DNA of 64,000 nt, taken from positions 107,092-171,091 of the forward strand of contig NZ_JAFRSC010000033.1 of assembly GCF_017427765.1 (NCBI RefSeq), read 5' to 3'. The stretch's first letter is position 1. The number at the start of each line of letters is the position of its first letter. The DNA comes from Methanobrevibacter sp. Its GTDB lineage: Archaea > Methanobacteriota > Methanobacteria > Methanobacteriales > Methanobacteriaceae. A model generated the notes under the pieces. The model was not told the DNA's origin, did no database searches, and was given only the letters and a program-made list of their open reading frames with translations. Position numbers and translations under genes: made by a program. Of the stretch, positions 1 to 10,321 are shown piece by piece.

Positions 1-1647
1 GAGGGAACTGCAGCTTATCTAAAGGAAATTCACCCTTCAATAGATGATGAAATAATTGAAAATTTCCCATTTCCGGAGCCTAGATTGGGTCAGCTGGAAA
101 TTATACAGGACATTAACGATGCAATCAGGAAAGGCTATAAATATATTATTCTAGAAGCGGGAACCGGAACAGGAAAATCAGCTATTGCAACAACCCTTGC
201 TAAAATGTATGAATCTGCATATATCTTAACAATGACCAAACAATTGCAGGCCCAATACTCTAATGAGTTTGATTTTCCTTTAGTTAAAGGTAGAGGTAAT
301 TTTGCCTGTTTGAATGATAATCTGGAGACAACATGCGATATGGGGGCCTGTAAGACAACACCAACTTCAAGTAACTTTTTCTGCAGATATGGAATTGCTA
401 AAAATCCGACATTGGATGCGGAATTGGCATTCGAAGATTCATTTGGGGGTGCGGTATTTTACCAGTCACCTAGTCACTGCCATTATTGGAATCAAAAAGC
501 CAATGCAATCAATTCTCCGATTACATTAATGAATTATGACTACGCAATTGTTGAGCTGAATTATGTAAAACATTTCTCTCCAAGATCTTTACTGATATTG
601 GATGAGGCTCACAACATTGAAAATAAATTAATGGCTACAATGGAAGTTACCTTGTATAACAGAACTTTGGAAAAGGACATAAGTAAACGTATTTCAGATG
701 AAACTTTAAAAGATGGTGAACTTCCTGACTGGAAAATGGAGATAAATGCTATCCGTGAAAGCTATGAGGATATAGACTTAAAGGATGTTGCTAAAAATAA
801 GGCGGATAGAATCAGGTCAACAATCGCCAGACTAAAAACACTTAGCAATAATCTGGAAAAGGAACCTAAAAACTGGGTTATTGATGCTGATGAGACAGGT
901 GTTGTCTTCAAACCGTTAAGGGTCCATCATTATGCTAAGGATAACTTATTAAAATATGGGGATGTCGTTATTTTTATGAGTGCAACAATCCTTTCACATA
1001 AGATGTTTTCCAAATGGCTAGGCCTAAATCCTAATGAAGTTTATCATATTAAGGTGGACAGTCCATTTACAAAAGAAAAAAGGCCTATAATCCTTGATTT
1101 AGCTGGAAAAATGTCAGCTAATAGAATAAAAAATACTGCTCCGAAAACCATCCCTATACTTCAGGAAATTCTTAAAAAGCATGAAGGCGATAAAGGGTTA
1201 ATTCACACTCACAGTTATAAATGTCAACAGTATATTCTTAATAACTTATATAATTCAAGATTGATTTCTCATTCATCAAAAAACAGGGAGCAGATTCTAA
1301 ATTTCTTTGAAAAGGATGAAAATCCATTGGTATTGGTTTCACCTTCAATGAGTGAGGGTGTGGACTTGCCTTATGATAAATGCAGGTTCCAGATAATTTA
1401 TAAAATGCCATTCCCATATCTTGGTGACAAACAGGTTAATATGAGAATGAAACGGGATAAGAAATGGTATGCTTATAAGACTGTAATGACATTAATGCAG
1501 GCTTACGGTCGTGGAATGAGGGCCGAAGATGATTCATGTTACACATACATTATTGACAGCGATATTAACATGTTATTTAAAAGTCCGATGTACAGATCAT
1601 TGATTCCTGACTTTTTTAAGGAAGCTGTTGTTCGAGTTAAAAAGTAG
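1..1647 (+). CDS. Rad3/XPD/DinG-like DNA helicase, 5' end cut by window
   Basis: An ATP-dependent superfamily 2 helicase of the Rad3/XPD/DinG type, probably acting in DNA repair. The reading frame is open from base 1, and a TTG at 85 falls inside the conserved block PEPRLGQLEII, so the true start lies left of the window. Walker A GTGTGKS is encoded near 163-183, the DEAH box (ILDEAHNIE) near 594-620, and motif VI (QAYGRGMRAE) near 1498-1527. Between Walker A and DEAH there are four or more cysteines (FACL, TTCDMGAC, FFCRY, SHCHY), as expected for the [4Fe-4S] domain of this family. The stop codon directly abuts a convergent tRNA gene. The family call is confident; the precise substrate is not known. 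Confidence 0.9.
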   Translation, partial: EGTAAYLKEIHPSIDDEIIENFPFPEPRLGQLEIIQDINDAIRKGYKYIILEAGTGTGKSAIATTLAKMYESAYILTMTKQLQAQYSNEFDFPLVKGRGNFACLNDNLETTCDMGACKTTPTSSNFFCRYGIAKNPTLDAELAFEDSFGGAVFYQSPSHCHYWNQKANAINSPITLMNYDYAIVELNYVKHFSPRSLLILDEAHNIENKLMATMEVTLYNRTLEKDISKRISDETLKDGELPDWKMEINAIRESYEDIDLKDVAKNKADRIRSTIARLKTLSNNLEKEPKNWVIDADETGVVFKPLRVHHYAKDNLLKYGDVVIFMSATILSHKMFSKWLGLNPNEVYHIKVDSPFTKEKRPIILDLAGKMSANRIKNTAPKTIPILQEILKKHEGDKGLIHTHSYKCQQYILNNLYNSRLISHSSKNREQILNFFEKDENPLVLVSPSMSEGVDLPYDKCRFQIIYKMPFPYLGDKQVNMRMKRDKKWYAYKTVMTLMQAYGRGMRAEDDSCYTYIIDSDINMLFKSPMYRSLIPDFFKEAVVRVKK

Positions 1648-1722
1648 CGGACCTGGAGGGATTTGAACCCCCGATCTCAGGATCCGAAGTCCTGCGTCAT
1701 ATCCTGACTAGACTACAGGCCC
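1648..1722 (-). tRNA. tRNA-Arg (anticodon TCG)
   Basis: Reading the minus strand, a full cloverleaf folds. The acceptor stem is GGGCCTG with CAGGTCC, the anticodon stem is CAGGA/TCCTG around the 7-nt loop CTTCGGA, and the T loop is TTCAAAT within a GGGGG/CTCCC-like stem. The anticodon at loop positions 3-5 is TCG, which reads CGA arginine codons. There is no intron. The 3' end touches the stop codon of the convergent helicase gene with no spacer. Confidence 0.93.
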
Positions 1723-1738
1723 AAAATTTAAAATGATT

Positions 1739-2722
1739 TTATTTTTCTGTTTTATCTTCACCATCTATGGAAATGATTGGAATATCATCAATATCTTCAA
1801 CTTCAGCGAAAATATCATCAATAGACTCATAATCACGAACAACCTGTTCATATTCAAGTTCTTCAATTTCTTCAGCGGTTAAACCTTTTTTATCTTCTGG
1901 TTTTTCACGTGCTGGAGGAATTTTATCAAGTTCCTCTTGAGTCGGTGGTGCTGGTTTTTTTGGTGCTGATGGTCTTTTAAGTTTGTTTTTAATGTCTTTA
2001 ATATTAAATTCACCAATTTTGTAAGATTCCTTGTCTAATGGAATGTTACTTTTGGGGATGATTTTTTCTTCTTGTTCTTTTTTGGTTTTGGAAGATTCAT
2101 CGTCATCATCCTTATCAACGGAATTTATATTATTTGAAATTCCTTCCAGAGGATTAAATCCTAAAACCTTAATTAATCCATAGATTAATAATAATAGTCC
2201 AAATATGAAAAATATAACGGATATAAAGTTTGTTTCACCTGAAACAACATTATCTATGACTCTGTCACTACGTGATGAGAAAACAAATGCGCCGACAGCT
2301 ATCAGTATCAATCCTAAAAATGCACTAACAAGTGCCAAAACAGGGGTTCTGCCAACTTTTGCATTAATCAGGTTGTCAAAACTTTCACTCATGTCACTAG
2401 TGAAATCATCAAACATGTCTTCAGATTCATATTCTTCATCTTCTTCGGATGATTCTTTTTCTTTTGGTGTATTGATTATGAATTCATCGTCAATAGGGGT
2501 TTCTTCTAAATTAATGGCATATGGGTTATCATCATCCGGATGATAAATGAATTCATCATCTATTTCATAATCTCCGTTTTCGTGATTTTCGTTGAGATAG
2601 TTAATTAATTCAGCATCTTCTTCAACATCATCACTAACATCATTGACCTCGCTGGTTGTCACGTTGTCAATCATATCTTTAAGATTAGAAATCCTATGCT
2701 CTTTTTCTTTAGAATCTTTCAT
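1739..2722 (-). CDS. acidic two-pass membrane protein, unknown function
   Basis: A 327-aa protein I do not recognise. The first ~125 residues are extremely rich in Asp and Glu. Two hydrophobic segments follow, at about residues 128-150 (starting PVLALVSAF) and 166-188 (FISVIFFIFGLLLLIYGLI). The C-terminal ~130 residues are charged, lysine- and proline-rich at first (RPSAPKKPAPP) and then acidic again. Both tails are therefore probably on the same side of the membrane. It starts 12 nt after the tfs stop and is the last gene of the minus-strand hpt...tfs cluster. Its composition suggests an electrostatic scaffold, but no function is supported. Confidence 0.75.
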   Translation of the reverse strand: MKDSKEKEHRISNLKDMIDNVTTSEVNDVSDDVEEDAELINYLNENHENGDYEIDDEFIYHPDDDNPYAINLEETPIDDEFIINTPKEKESSEEDEEYESEDMFDDFTSDMSESFDNLINAKVGRTPVLALVSAFLGLILIAVGAFVFSSRSDRVIDNVVSGETNFISVIFFIFGLLLLIYGLIKVLGFNPLEGISNNINSVDKDDDDESSKTKKEQEEKIIPKSNIPLDKESYKIGEFNIKDIKNKLKRPSAPKKPAPPTQEELDKIPPAREKPEDKKGLTAEEIEELEYEQVVRDYESIDDIFAEVEDIDDIPIISIDGEDKTEK

Positions 2723-2733
2723 AAAACACCCTC

Positions 2734-3042
2734 TTAATCATATGCTCTCCATGTATGTTTACATTTAGAACATTTAAAAATTCGGGTTGGAGCTTCATCA
2801 GCACTACGGGTTTGAATTAATTTATAAGTAGCTTTATCATGTCCGCATTCAGGACAGGTTTCATTTACGGTAGGGCCAACTTCAATATCTTCTCCAAGCA
2901 TTTTAACATTATCTTTAGCTTCTATATCTTTAGAAACTTTGTATTTGTTATCATTTGATAAATCTTTAGAATATCCGCATTTGCATTCTAATTTACCATC
3001 CTTTGGAAATAACATAGCTCTACAATTGGGACAAAATTCCAT
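2734..3042 (-). CDS. tfs: transcription factor S (TFIIS/Rpb9-like)
   Basis: A 102-aa archaeal transcript cleavage factor that rescues backtracked RNA polymerase. It has two zinc ribbons. The N-terminal one is CPNC...CKCGY at residues 4-24. The C-terminal one is CPECG at about 63-67 paired with CSKCKHTW near the end. The catalytic acidic tip RSADEAPT lies between them at about residues 76-83. Length and layout match the family. An SD-like GGAG sits before the ATG. It lies in a minus-strand run with rpo11 and csl4, consistent with a transcription and RNA-processing cluster. Confidence 0.94.
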   Translation of the reverse strand: MEFCPNCRAMLFPKDGKLECKCGYSKDLSNDNKYKVSKDIEAKDNVKMLGEDIEVGPTVNETCPECGHDKATYKLIQTRSADEAPTRIFKCSKCKHTWRAYD

Positions 3043-3122
3043 TTAACTCTCCTCTATTAATTTTTTTATAAATACTCTATATAATCATAAATTATTTTTT
3101 TAAATTATTTAAATATATAGCA

Positions 3123-3545
3123 TCATATGCTCTTTTTTACGGTTTTTAAGCAATCGTTAATAATTTTTTCATGGTCAAAAGCAATATTTATTTCATCCAG
3201 TTTTTCTAGTGAAAATATTGCAATGTCACTTGCATCGCTGTCAGCTTTTTTTTCACTGATGTCTCCTTTTGCTGTGTAAACTATTGTCACGGTATGTCCT
3301 CTCGGATCTCTATCTGGCTTGGAATAGACATTAACCAGGTCTTTAAGAGTAACATCAATGCTGGTTTCTTCTTTTGCTTCTCTAATGGCTGCAGTTTCAA
3401 CGGTTTCGCCATATTCTACAAATCCCCCAGGCAACGCCCAACAATCCTTATAAGGTTCATTTTTTCTTTTAATTAAAATGAAATCAAGATTGTCATCAAA
3501 AATAAAGATATCAGTTGTTAATGAAGGAATTTTGTAATTTGCCAT
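3123..3545 (-). CDS. Nudix hydrolase (ADP-ribose pyrophosphatase-like)
   Basis: A 140-aa Nudix-fold hydrolase that should cleave a nucleoside diphosphate linked to another group. The Nudix box reads GGFVEYGETVETAAIREAKE followed by ETSI, with the expected Gly, Glu, REAKEE spacing at about residues 40-63. Substrate cannot be read from sequence; resemblance to ADP-ribose pyrophosphatases is general. I start it at the ATG at 3545, preceded by GTGAT; an in-frame TTG lies one codon upstream. It is 29 nt downstream of rpo11 in the same direction. Confidence 0.85.
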   Translation of the reverse strand: MANYKIPSLTTDIFIFDDNLDFILIKRKNEPYKDCWALPGGFVEYGETVETAAIREAKEETSIDVTLKDLVNVYSKPDRDPRGHTVTIVYTAKGDISEKKADSDASDIAIFSLEKLDEINIAFDHEKIINDCLKTVKKSI

Positions 3546-3574
3546 CAAATCACATTAAAAAAATAATAGTGAAG

Positions 3575-3853
3575 CTATAAAGCTTCGTCAATAAGTTTTT
3601 TAAAGTCAGTACTTTCTTTTTGGAGTTCTTCAGCTGCTTTTTTCAAGACAACTCTTGGTCTTTTTCCTCTTTTTGTTTTGATTGTCATTTCTGGTTTTCC
3701 AGTTAGAGGGTGATCAATATTGTAAACAGCATATTCAACGTCCGGATCCTGCATTAAAATGTGTCTTAATGCATTGCAAACTCCATGACTTTCATCTTTT
3801 ACAATAAATGTTAATTCTAAAGTTTTATCTTCAATAATTTCAATATTTTCCAT
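3575..3853 (-). CDS. rpo11: DNA-directed RNA polymerase subunit Rpo11 (L)
   Basis: A 92-aa small assembly subunit of archaeal RNA polymerase, the counterpart of eukaryotic Rpb11 and bacterial alpha N-terminal domain, which pairs with Rpo3. The diagnostic block is DESHGVCNALRHILMQDPDV at about residues 20-39, followed by the YNIDHPLTGKPEM stretch. Length is typical. It is 13 nt downstream of the csl4 stop on the minus strand, a common euryarchaeal neighbourhood. Confidence 0.95.
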   Translation of the reverse strand: MENIEIIEDKTLELTFIVKDESHGVCNALRHILMQDPDVEYAVYNIDHPLTGKPEMTIKTKRGKRPRVVLKKAAEELQKESTDFKKLIDEAL

Positions 3854-3866
3854 TTTATCAACCTAA

Positions 3867-4436
3867 TTAATCATTAATGTAGTTTTTAGAAACTTTACGC
3901 CTTTCTTTTTTATTACAAGTATTACATTGAAGTTCATTTTCCTTTGAGGTAGTGTGCATATAATCTCTGCAGCGTGTACACATTGCCTTAAGCACTCCGC
4001 AATCCTCATCAACGGTACCTAAATCAACATTATCTCCTGTAATTTTTACTACTTTAGCTTGGATAATGTCTCCTATTCTAAAAGCGTCTGATAATTTTTC
4101 TAGATAATCTTTTTTAGCTTGAGATATATGGATTGCTCCCATATAAGGAAGAGCTAAAGGTCTTGCATTATCTTTAATGCATTCGATATTCACGTTTGCT
4201 CTTTGAGGTTTAATATCGGTAATCTGACCGTATACTATATCTCCAACTTTTAGAAGAGCTGGTTTTGCAGTACCCTCAACAGAAATAACCTTCATTTTTT
4301 GATTAATTTTAACATTACCAAGTACTGATGATTTTATGTCACCATTATCGTCATAAGTACCTTCTCCTGGGAGATACTGTTCGATTATTCCTAATTTATC
4401 TCCAGGCATTACTATTTTATCTTCTTTCTCACTCAA
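3867..4436 (-). CDS. csl4: exosome complex RNA-binding protein Csl4
   Basis: A 189-aa subunit of the archaeal RNA exosome cap. An N-terminal region with the PGDKLGIIEQYLPGEGTY block is followed by an S1-like RNA-binding domain at about residues 62-145 (VGDIVYGQITDIKPQRA). A C-terminal zinc ribbon is made of CTRC and CNTC. The best start is a TTG at 4434-4436, since GGTGA lies 8 nt upstream and the first residues (MSEKED) suit the family. It is transcribed with dph2 upstream and rpo11 downstream. Confidence 0.92.
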   Translation of the reverse strand: MSEKEDKIVMPGDKLGIIEQYLPGEGTYDDNGDIKSSVLGNVKINQKMKVISVEGTAKPALLKVGDIVYGQITDIKPQRANVNIECIKDNARPLALPYMGAIHISQAKKDYLEKLSDAFRIGDIIQAKVVKITGDNVDLGTVDEDCGVLKAMCTRCRDYMHTTSKENELQCNTCNKKERRKVSKNYIND

Positions 4437-4509
4437 TTAAAATCACCAAAATAAAAGATTTATAAAAAATTTCTTAATATAATAATTTTATTTATATTAA
4501 TATTTAAAG

Positions 4510-5514
4510 CTATTTATACCTTTCATGGAATAAAATTTCATCCAACTGGTAGTTTTCCCATTCTCTTTTATTCAATACAATTTCCAATTCCTGCGGTGTT
4601 AAAAGTGGTTTTTTATACATCTGCGAATCATCAATTGCAATTCTAGGACAGGCACTAACAACAAATGCTTCCAGTTCAAGATAAGGTAGCAATATATCCG
4701 GATTGATATTGTCCGCTAAGATGATGTAGGCTTCCATTCCATGGTCTTCGAGATTCTTTTTGATTGCTTTTGCAAGTTCCATCCGATATTGTCCTTCTTT
4801 AGATGATACAATAATTCCCCATTTTGTTGCGCTCCGGGCTTTAGTAATTCTGGCGAATCTAATCCTCAGAATTCTGTCGGCATACTCATCCATTGTTCTT
4901 AATTCATTATTATACGGATCAATAGCCAATACTGGGGTACTTGCAAACAGATTAATTCCTAAAGGGTGGAAGTTTCCGCTTCCGATAAAAAGGATTATTT
5001 CAACGTCCAAATCTTTGATGGATGAAAAGTTACAGCCTAAAACCTGTCCTTTTCTGGTTGATGGGGAAGATCCTAAAATCACTTCCTTGCCGTTATCTTC
5101 CAAGTAATCTTTAATTTCAGCTAAAAGATGCAGGTGTTGTGTTGTTGTTACAAGTCCAACTCTTGAATAATTTTTAAGTTCTTCCAGGGATTTTTCTAGA
5201 CTTTTTTTAATGTCAATCTTTGAAAAAGCTTCAATAAAAAGTGTCGGAACTTCATATTTCAGTGGAAGTGGTGTGTGTCCGTAGTGTACTATCAAATCGA
5301 CTGACCCCTTCATTTTCCAGTCACTTACATCACAGGCTCCAAAGCAAGGGTCACCAGAAATAATGACTGTTGCATCGGTTTCTGCCTCAATTTTACGGGC
5401 AATTTTTACCGCCTGCATTTTAAGACCCTCCGGAAACTGAAGGCCGACGGTTTGTGCATCTTTTGAATTGATCTTACGGATTACTTTGTCCAAATCCATA
5501 TCATACATTGACAT
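4510..5514 (-). CDS. dph2: 2-(3-amino-3-carboxypropyl)histidine synthase (diphthamide, Dph2)
   Basis: A radical-SAM-like [4Fe-4S] enzyme that transfers the 3-amino-3-carboxypropyl group of S-adenosylmethionine to the histidine of elongation factor 2, the first step of diphthamide synthesis. Three separated conserved cysteines are visible: [16 protein letters not shown] and [10 protein letters not shown]. These fit the unusual Dph2 cluster binding. The protein is about 334 aa from the ATG at 5514, which starts 1 nt after the hpt stop. Longer in-frame extension into hpt is possible but lacks a good start. Confidence 0.93.
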   Translation of the reverse strand: MSMYDMDLDKVIRKINSKDAQTVGLQFPEGLKMQAVKIARKIEAETDATVIISGDPCFGACDVSDWKMKGSVDLIVHYGHTPLPLKYEVPTLFIEAFSKIDIKKSLEKSLEELKNYSRVGLVTTTQHLHLLAEIKDYLEDNGKEVILGSSPSTRKGQVLGCNFSSIKDLDVEIILFIGSGNFHPLGINLFASTPVLAIDPYNNELRTMDEYADRILRIRFARITKARSATKWGIIVSSKEGQYRMELAKAIKKNLEDHGMEAYIILADNINPDILLPYLELEAFVVSACPRIAIDDSQMYKKPLLTPQELEIVLNKREWENYQLDEILFHERYK

Positions 5515-5515
5515 T

Positions 5516-6085
5516 TTAATCTTCGATTGTTTTTTCAATAACTACTTTTCCATCGATAACATCTAATTTCACGATAGACAATACATCTATTCCAGTTTCT
5601 TTTTCAACAATTTCTTTTCCTTCACCTTTTTCAATGACTGCTACTGTTGATTTTATATCAAGGCCTAAATCCTGTAAGGTTTTAATTAAAGCTATTAATG
5701 TTCCTCCGGTACTTACAACATCATCTATAAGCAATATTTTTTCCCCTTTATGTAAATCGTTGATATAAAGGTTTGATGAACCGTAGCCTGTTTTCTGATA
5801 AACTTCAAATTCACCTTCAAGACCGTATTGTCTTTTACGTATCACAACAAATGGAATATCGGTTGCAAGAGATAGGGCGGTAGCCAAGTGTATTCCCATA
5901 GCTTCAACAGCCACAATTTTATCAACATCTAAATCTGCATGTTTATGAACAGCTAATGATAATTCACGCAACATTTTAGGGTCCATTGCAGGAACTCCAT
6001 CACTAATTGGGTTTACAAAGTAATTGTAGTCACCTTTTTTCACAATTGGTGATGCTTCTAAAGATTTTTTTACTTCCTCTAACAT
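5516..6085 (-). CDS. hpt: hypoxanthine/purine phosphoribosyltransferase
   Basis: A 189-aa purine salvage enzyme of the archaeal Hpt/Apt-like type. The PRPP-binding loop [13 protein letters not shown] is at about residues 119-131. The N-terminal part has [11 protein letters not shown] and the pairing segment [13 protein letters not shown] choose the ATG at 6085 (MLEEVKK), with a GTGAG just upstream; a TTG four codons earlier is less likely. It is the first gene of the minus-strand cluster through dph2, csl4 and rpo11, divergent from srp54. Confidence 0.88.
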   Translation of the reverse strand: MLEEVKKSLEASPIVKKGDYNYFVNPISDGVPAMDPKMLRELSLAVHKHADLDVDKIVAVEAMGIHLATALSLATDIPFVVIRKRQYGLEGEFEVYQKTGYGSSNLYINDLHKGEKILLIDDVVSTGGTLIALIKTLQDLGLDIKSTVAVIEKGEGKEIVEKETGIDVLSIVKLDVIDGKVVIEKTIED

Positions 6086-6183
6086 AGTCTCACACAAAAA
6101 ATTTAAAACTTAAGTAAATATAAATATATTTTAATATGATTATATAATTTTGCTAATATGAATTTTTTATTGAGTGATTAAAA
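6086..6183. promoter_or_regulatory. divergent promoter region hpt/srp54
   Basis: About 98 AT-rich bases separate the divergent starts. A TATA-like TATATAAT lies near 6142-6150 for srp54 and an AAATATAATT-type element faces hpt. GTGATT just before 6184 is the srp54 ribosome site. No long inverted repeat is evident. Confidence 0.5.
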
Positions 6184-7533
6184 ATGGCAATGCTCGGAAA
6201 TTTAGGAGAAAATCTTACTAATACGATGAAAAAGTTAGTGGGAATGTCTGTTATTGATAAGAAAACAATAAAAGAAGTTGTCAAAGACATTCAACGTGCT
6301 TTAATTCAATCTGACGTTAATATTAAATTAGTTTTAGATTTATCAAAAAAAATTGAGGAAAGGGCTCTTGAAGAGGAACCTCCAAAGGGTATTACTCCAA
6401 GAGAACATGTTATAACCATCATTTATGAAGAGATGGTAAACCTTTTAGGCAGTGAGGCTGCCGGACTGGACATTAATGAAAGGCCTTACAAAATTCTGTT
6501 CCTGGGTCTTCAGGGTAGTGGTAAGACTACTACAATCGGTAAATTATGCAGATACCTGCAAAAGAAAGGTTTCAACCCAGCAGTGGTCTGTACAGATACA
6601 TGGAGGCCTGCGGCTTACGAACAGTTAAGGCAACTGACTGAAGAGATGGATGTTCCGTTATATGGGGATCCTGAAAATAAGGATGCTCTCGATTTGGCCC
6701 AAAAAGGTTTGCAGGAATTTAAAAACAGAAAAGTTATTATTTTCGATACTGCAGGTAGGCACAAGCAGGAAGAAGATCTGATTGCTGAGATGGACGAATT
6801 GGATAATATAATTAATCCTACCGAAGCTATTCTTGTTATTGACGGTACAATAGGCCAACAGGCAGGTGAACAGGCAAGAGCATTTTCACAGGCTACAGAT
6901 ATAGGATCAATCATCATTACCAAATTGGACGGTTCAGCCAAAGGGGGAGGTGCAATGTCTGCTGTAGCAGAAACAGGTGCTCCAATCAAATTCATCGGTA
7001 CCGGTGAGAGAATTGATGACTTTGAGCTATTTGATCCTGAAAGATTTATTTCAAGACTGCTTGGAATGGGAGACATCAAATCCCTTATAGAAAAAGCTGA
7101 GGAAAACATTGACGAGGACATTGCCGAAAAAACCATGAACAACATGCTGACAGGTAAATTCACATTAATGGACATGAAAAACCAGTTTGAAATGATGAAC
7201 AGTATGGGTCCGATGCAGCAGGTCCTTAATATGATTCCTGGAATGGGAAACAAGATTACAAAAGAAGCGTCAAAAATGACAGAAGATAAAATAGATTCCT
7301 ATAAAATCATGATGTCCTCAATGACAGAAGAGGAAATGCTAAATCCTAAAATCATCAAACAGTCACGTGTCCGCAGAATTGCTCGTGGGTCAGGTGTTGA
7401 TGAAAGTGAAGTCAAAGAACTTTTAAGATATTACAACAACACCAAAAAGACCATGAAAGGTATCGGAAAACGTGGTGGCCGTTTAGGCGGCGGTGCAATG
7501 AATCGTATGATGGGCCAATTCATGAACAGATAA
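6184..7533 (+). CDS. srp54: signal recognition particle protein SRP54
   Basis: A 449-aa GTPase of the signal recognition particle, which binds signal sequences and 7S RNA and docks with FtsY. The N domain is followed by the G domain with G1 [10 protein letters not shown] at about residues 105-114, the DTAGR motif at about 188-192 and [11 protein letters not shown] at about 246-256. The methionine-rich M domain ([14 protein letters not shown], then [12 protein letters not shown]) fills the C terminus. Length is normal. It is followed after 1 nt by pus10, so the two are co-transcribed. Confidence 0.97.
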   Translation: MAMLGNLGENLTNTMKKLVGMSVIDKKTIKEVVKDIQRALIQSDVNIKLVLDLSKKIEERALEEEPPKGITPREHVITIIYEEMVNLLGSEAAGLDINERPYKILFLGLQGSGKTTTIGKLCRYLQKKGFNPAVVCTDTWRPAAYEQLRQLTEEMDVPLYGDPENKDALDLAQKGLQEFKNRKVIIFDTAGRHKQEEDLIAEMDELDNIINPTEAILVIDGTIGQQAGEQARAFSQATDIGSIIITKLDGSAKGGGAMSAVAETGAPIKFIGTGERIDDFELFDPERFISRLLGMGDIKSLIEKAEENIDEDIAEKTMNNMLTGKFTLMDMKNQFEMMNSMGPMQQVLNMIPGMGNKITKEASKMTEDKIDSYKIMMSSMTEEEMLNPKIIKQSRVRRIARGSGVDESEVKELLRYYNNTKKTMKGIGKRGGRLGGGAMNRMMGQFMNR

Positions 7534-7534
7534 C

Positions 7535-8743
7535 ATGTACGAATTAGCTAAAAAAATTTTGGATGAAACAGATGGAAAAATCTGTAAAAATTGTTTAGGA
7601 CGTAAATTATCAAAAACAATTGAAGGCTCAAACAACATTGAAAGAGCTGATAAAGTATGTGACGAGTTCGGCATTGACTTGGATGACGTTGAATGCGTAA
7701 TCTGCGATAACCTGTTTGACAAACTTGATGAGAATTTATACAAAAAGATTGATGATAAAATCAAACAGTTAGGCGTTGAATTTGAAACATTTCTTGTAGG
7801 ATCTCAAATTGATAAGGAAATTCAAAAAAGAGATGAAGAATTTTCCGAAAAATTCGATTTAACTGTTGAAACCATTAAAAAAGAAGTAAACCGGTTAATT
7901 GGTCTTGGAATTTGGGAAAGGTATGATAAAGAAGCCGAATTTGAAAGACAAGACATTGTTTTTAATGTTGATTTAAGAAGAAAGCCAAAAGTTAAAATTC
8001 AGATTAATCCGTTATACATTGAAGGTAAATATAATAAATTAAAACGTGGAATACCTCAGACAAAATGGCCTTGCAGCAAATGTAAAGGCAGAGGATGTGA
8101 AGAATGTAATTTCACAGGAAAACAATATCCCGAATCAGTAGAAGAGTTAATCTCCGAGCATGTATTAAAGTTAACCAAAGGTCGTGAAGCAAAATTCCAC
8201 GGTGCCGGCCGTGAAGACATTGATGTGTTAATGTTGGGTTCCGGCAGGCCATTCGTTTTGGAAATTAAAGAACCGAGAATCCGAAATCTGGATTATGCTA
8301 AACTGGAATCTGAAATAAATAAGATAAATGAGGGAAAAACTGCTTATCATAATCTCCATCCATGTGAAAGGCCAAGAAAAGCTGAAATTAAACAGTCCTC
8401 ACCTAATACGTATAAAGTTTATAGGGCAATCGTTAAATGTGATGAGGCATTTGACGAGTCCAAACTCGATGAATTAACAAAACTAAATGAAATCCACCAG
8501 CAAACACCATTGCGCGTACTTAGAAGACGTACCGATATGGTGCGCATTAAACATGTTCTTGATTTGTCATATGAAATAATTGATGATATGACATTTGCAA
8601 TGACCATCAAAACAGAGGGTGGACTATACATTAAAGAATTAATTTCCGGCGATGAAGGAAGAAGCAAACCTAATGTAGGTGAAATATTGGGCGTTAATGC
8701 TATTTGCGAACAATTAGATGTAATTGAAGTAAGTGAGAAGTAG
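7535..8743 (+). CDS. pus10: tRNA pseudouridine synthase Pus10 (U54/U55)
   Basis: A 402-aa enzyme making pseudouridine at tRNA T-loop positions 54 and 55 in archaea. The N-terminal THUMP-like part has zinc cysteines CKNCLGR at about residues 17-23 and CVICDNL near 52. An insertion carries [16 protein letters not shown]. The catalytic region has the block [20 protein letters not shown] with its aspartate at about residue 228-230. It begins 1 nt after srp54 and is followed by moaC after 5 nt. Confidence 0.94.
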   Translation: MYELAKKILDETDGKICKNCLGRKLSKTIEGSNNIERADKVCDEFGIDLDDVECVICDNLFDKLDENLYKKIDDKIKQLGVEFETFLVGSQIDKEIQKRDEEFSEKFDLTVETIKKEVNRLIGLGIWERYDKEAEFERQDIVFNVDLRRKPKVKIQINPLYIEGKYNKLKRGIPQTKWPCSKCKGRGCEECNFTGKQYPESVEELISEHVLKLTKGREAKFHGAGREDIDVLMLGSGRPFVLEIKEPRIRNLDYAKLESEINKINEGKTAYHNLHPCERPRKAEIKQSSPNTYKVYRAIVKCDEAFDESKLDELTKLNEIHQQTPLRVLRRRTDMVRIKHVLDLSYEIIDDMTFAMTIKTEGGLYIKELISGDEGRSKPNVGEILGVNAICEQLDVIEVSEK

Positions 8744-8748
8744 ATATT

Positions 8749-9216
8749 ATGGGAGATGAATTTACACATTTAACAGACAGTGGAGTACACATGGTTGAAG
8801 TTGGCTCAAAACCTGACCAAAAAAGAAGAGCTATTGCAAAAGGAAGTATTTTTTTAGACAAAAATACAGTAGATTTAATTCAAAATGAGGAAATCAAAAA
8901 AGGAAATGTTTTAACTACTGCTCAAATTGCAGGAATTCAGGCAGTTAAAAACACTTCATCAATTATTCCACTTTGCCATCCGTTAGCCTTAACAGGAATA
9001 GAACTTGATTTTGAAGTTAAAGACACTGAAATAATAGCTACATGCGCAGTTAATACTTTAGGCAAAACTGGTGTTGAAATGGAAGCAATAACTGGTGTTA
9101 GTGTAGCATTGCTTACTGTATGGGACATGGTAAAAGCTGTCGAAAAAGATGAGGATGGTCAATACCCGGATACAAGAATCAGCGATATTAAAGTAATCAA
9201 AAAAGAAAAAATTTAA
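8749..9216 (+). CDS. moaC: cyclic pyranopterin monophosphate synthase MoaC
   Basis: A 155-aa enzyme of molybdopterin synthesis, converting the MoaA product to cPMP. Family signatures are [13 protein letters not shown], the [14 protein letters not shown] block at about residues 69-82, and [20 protein letters not shown] at about 104-123. Its partner moaA is in this window at 48713-49642, far from here. It sits 5 nt after pus10 and is probably read in the same transcript. It supports the tungsten/molybdenum pterin enzymes Fdh and Fwd. Confidence 0.96.
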   Translation: MGDEFTHLTDSGVHMVEVGSKPDQKRRAIAKGSIFLDKNTVDLIQNEEIKKGNVLTTAQIAGIQAVKNTSSIIPLCHPLALTGIELDFEVKDTEIIATCAVNTLGKTGVEMEAITGVSVALLTVWDMVKAVEKDEDGQYPDTRISDIKVIKKEKI

Positions 9217-9285
9217 ACTTTATATACTAGTAATAAAATAATTATATACAGTTATTTTTATTGATTAATTTAAGGGAGAATTATT

Positions 9286-9447
9286 ATGGCGAAAAAAGAT
9301 GATAAAATTTCTATGCCTCAAACCGGTGCAGGTTTAGTAAGATACTTTGATGAAGAAAGTTTAGGTCCAAAACTTTCCCCTGAGCATGTTCTTATTGCTA
9401 CTATAATTTTAGCTATATTCTGTTTTGTTTTAAGATACTCAGCTTAG
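9286..9447 (+). CDS. secG: preprotein translocase subunit Sec61-beta (SecG)
   Basis: A 53-aa tail-anchored subunit of the SecYE-Sec61beta channel. The N-terminal part [16 protein letters not shown] is the archaeal Sec61-beta signature. One transmembrane helix follows ([18 protein letters not shown], about residues 34-51), and the protein ends three residues later. GGGAGAA precedes the ATG by 6 nt. A TATA-like CTTTATATACT lies at about 9217-9227 after moaC, so it may have its own promoter. A hairpin with T-run follows. Confidence 0.95.
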   Translation: MAKKDDKISMPQTGAGLVRYFDEESLGPKLSPEHVLIATIILAIFCFVLRYSA

Positions 9448-9449
9448 AT

Positions 9450-9480
9450 ATTGTTTTTTAAAACAATACTACTTTTTTTT
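9450..9480 (+). terminator. hairpin and T-run after secG
   Basis: ATTGTTTT (9450-9457) pairs with AAAACAAT (9460-9467), and a T-run follows. It lies 2 nt after the secG stop and just before hisF. Confidence 0.6.
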
Positions 9481-9496
9481 ATTTATTTTGATATTC

Positions 9497-10321
9497 ATGT
9501 TAACTAAAAGAATTATTCCTTGTCTAGATTGTGATTTGCAAGTTCCAGAAGGCAGAGTCGTTAAAGGTGTTGAATTTAAACAGATCAGATATGCTGGTAA
9601 TCCGGTAGATCTTGCAACACGTTACTATGAGGAAGGTGCTGATGAGGTAGTCGTATTGGATATTACTGCATCACATGAAAGACGTGCCACCATGGCCGAT
9701 GTTATTGACAGGTTGACTGAAAATGTTTTTATGCCTATCTGTGTAGGCGGTGGAATAAGAAAAGTTGACGATTATATTAAAATGCTAAAGGCCGGAGCGG
9801 ATAAATGCTCAACAAACACTGCGGCAATTAAAAATCCGGAACTTTTGACTGAAGCTTCCAAAGTTGTAGGTTCACAGGCAGTTGTAATTGGAATTGATGC
9901 CAAAAGAAGATATGTGGACCATCCGGATGACGTGCCGGATAAGATTGTCATTGAAACTGAAAACGGATATTGCTGGTTTGATACAAGCATTTATGGCGGA
10001 CGTGAGTTCACAGGCATAGATGCTATTGCATGGGCAGTCAAATGTCAGGATTTGGGTGCAGGTGAAATTCTTTTGACCAGTATGGATGGTGACGGTACTC
10101 AAAATGGGTATGACATTGAGTTAAATAAAGCTATCAATGATGCAGTTGATATTCCGGTTATTGCAAGTGGCGGTGTTGGCGAGCCGAGTCATATTTTGGA
10201 AGTATTTGAAAAAACCGATGTCAGTGCAGCTCTTGCAGCAAGCATATTTCATTTTAATCAGTATTCAATAGGCACAGTTAAACAATACTTAAAAGAAAAT
10301 AATGTGGCTGTTAGATTATGA
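9497..10321 (+). CDS. hisF: imidazole glycerol phosphate synthase subunit HisF
   Basis: The cyclase subunit of histidine biosynthesis, a 274-aa TIM barrel. Signatures are RIIPCLDCD at residues 4-12, the [13 protein letters not shown] phosphate loop near 80 and the second phosphate site [11 protein letters not shown] near 223. I use the ATG at 9497 rather than the TTG at 9488, since [11 protein letters not shown] matches HisF N termini. No Shine-Dalgarno is visible and the start follows the secG T-run closely, so it may be leaderless. Its 3' end overlaps the DNA glycosylase gene by ATGA. Confidence 0.96.
   Translation: MLTKRIIPCLDCDLQVPEGRVVKGVEFKQIRYAGNPVDLATRYYEEGADEVVVLDITASHERRATMADVIDRLTENVFMPICVGGGIRKVDDYIKMLKAGADKCSTNTAAIKNPELLTEASKVVGSQAVVIGIDAKRRYVDHPDDVPDKIVIETENGYCWFDTSIYGGREFTGIDAIAWAVKCQDLGAGEILLTSMDGDGTQNGYDIELNKAINDAVDIPVIASGGVGEPSHILEVFEKTDVSAALAASIFHFNQYSIGTVKQYLKENNVAVRL

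Noticed and set aside
6615..7253. 212-codon open frame on the minus strand
   Set aside because: It lies wholly inside srp54, whose motifs are unmistakable, and its own product has no recognisable family.
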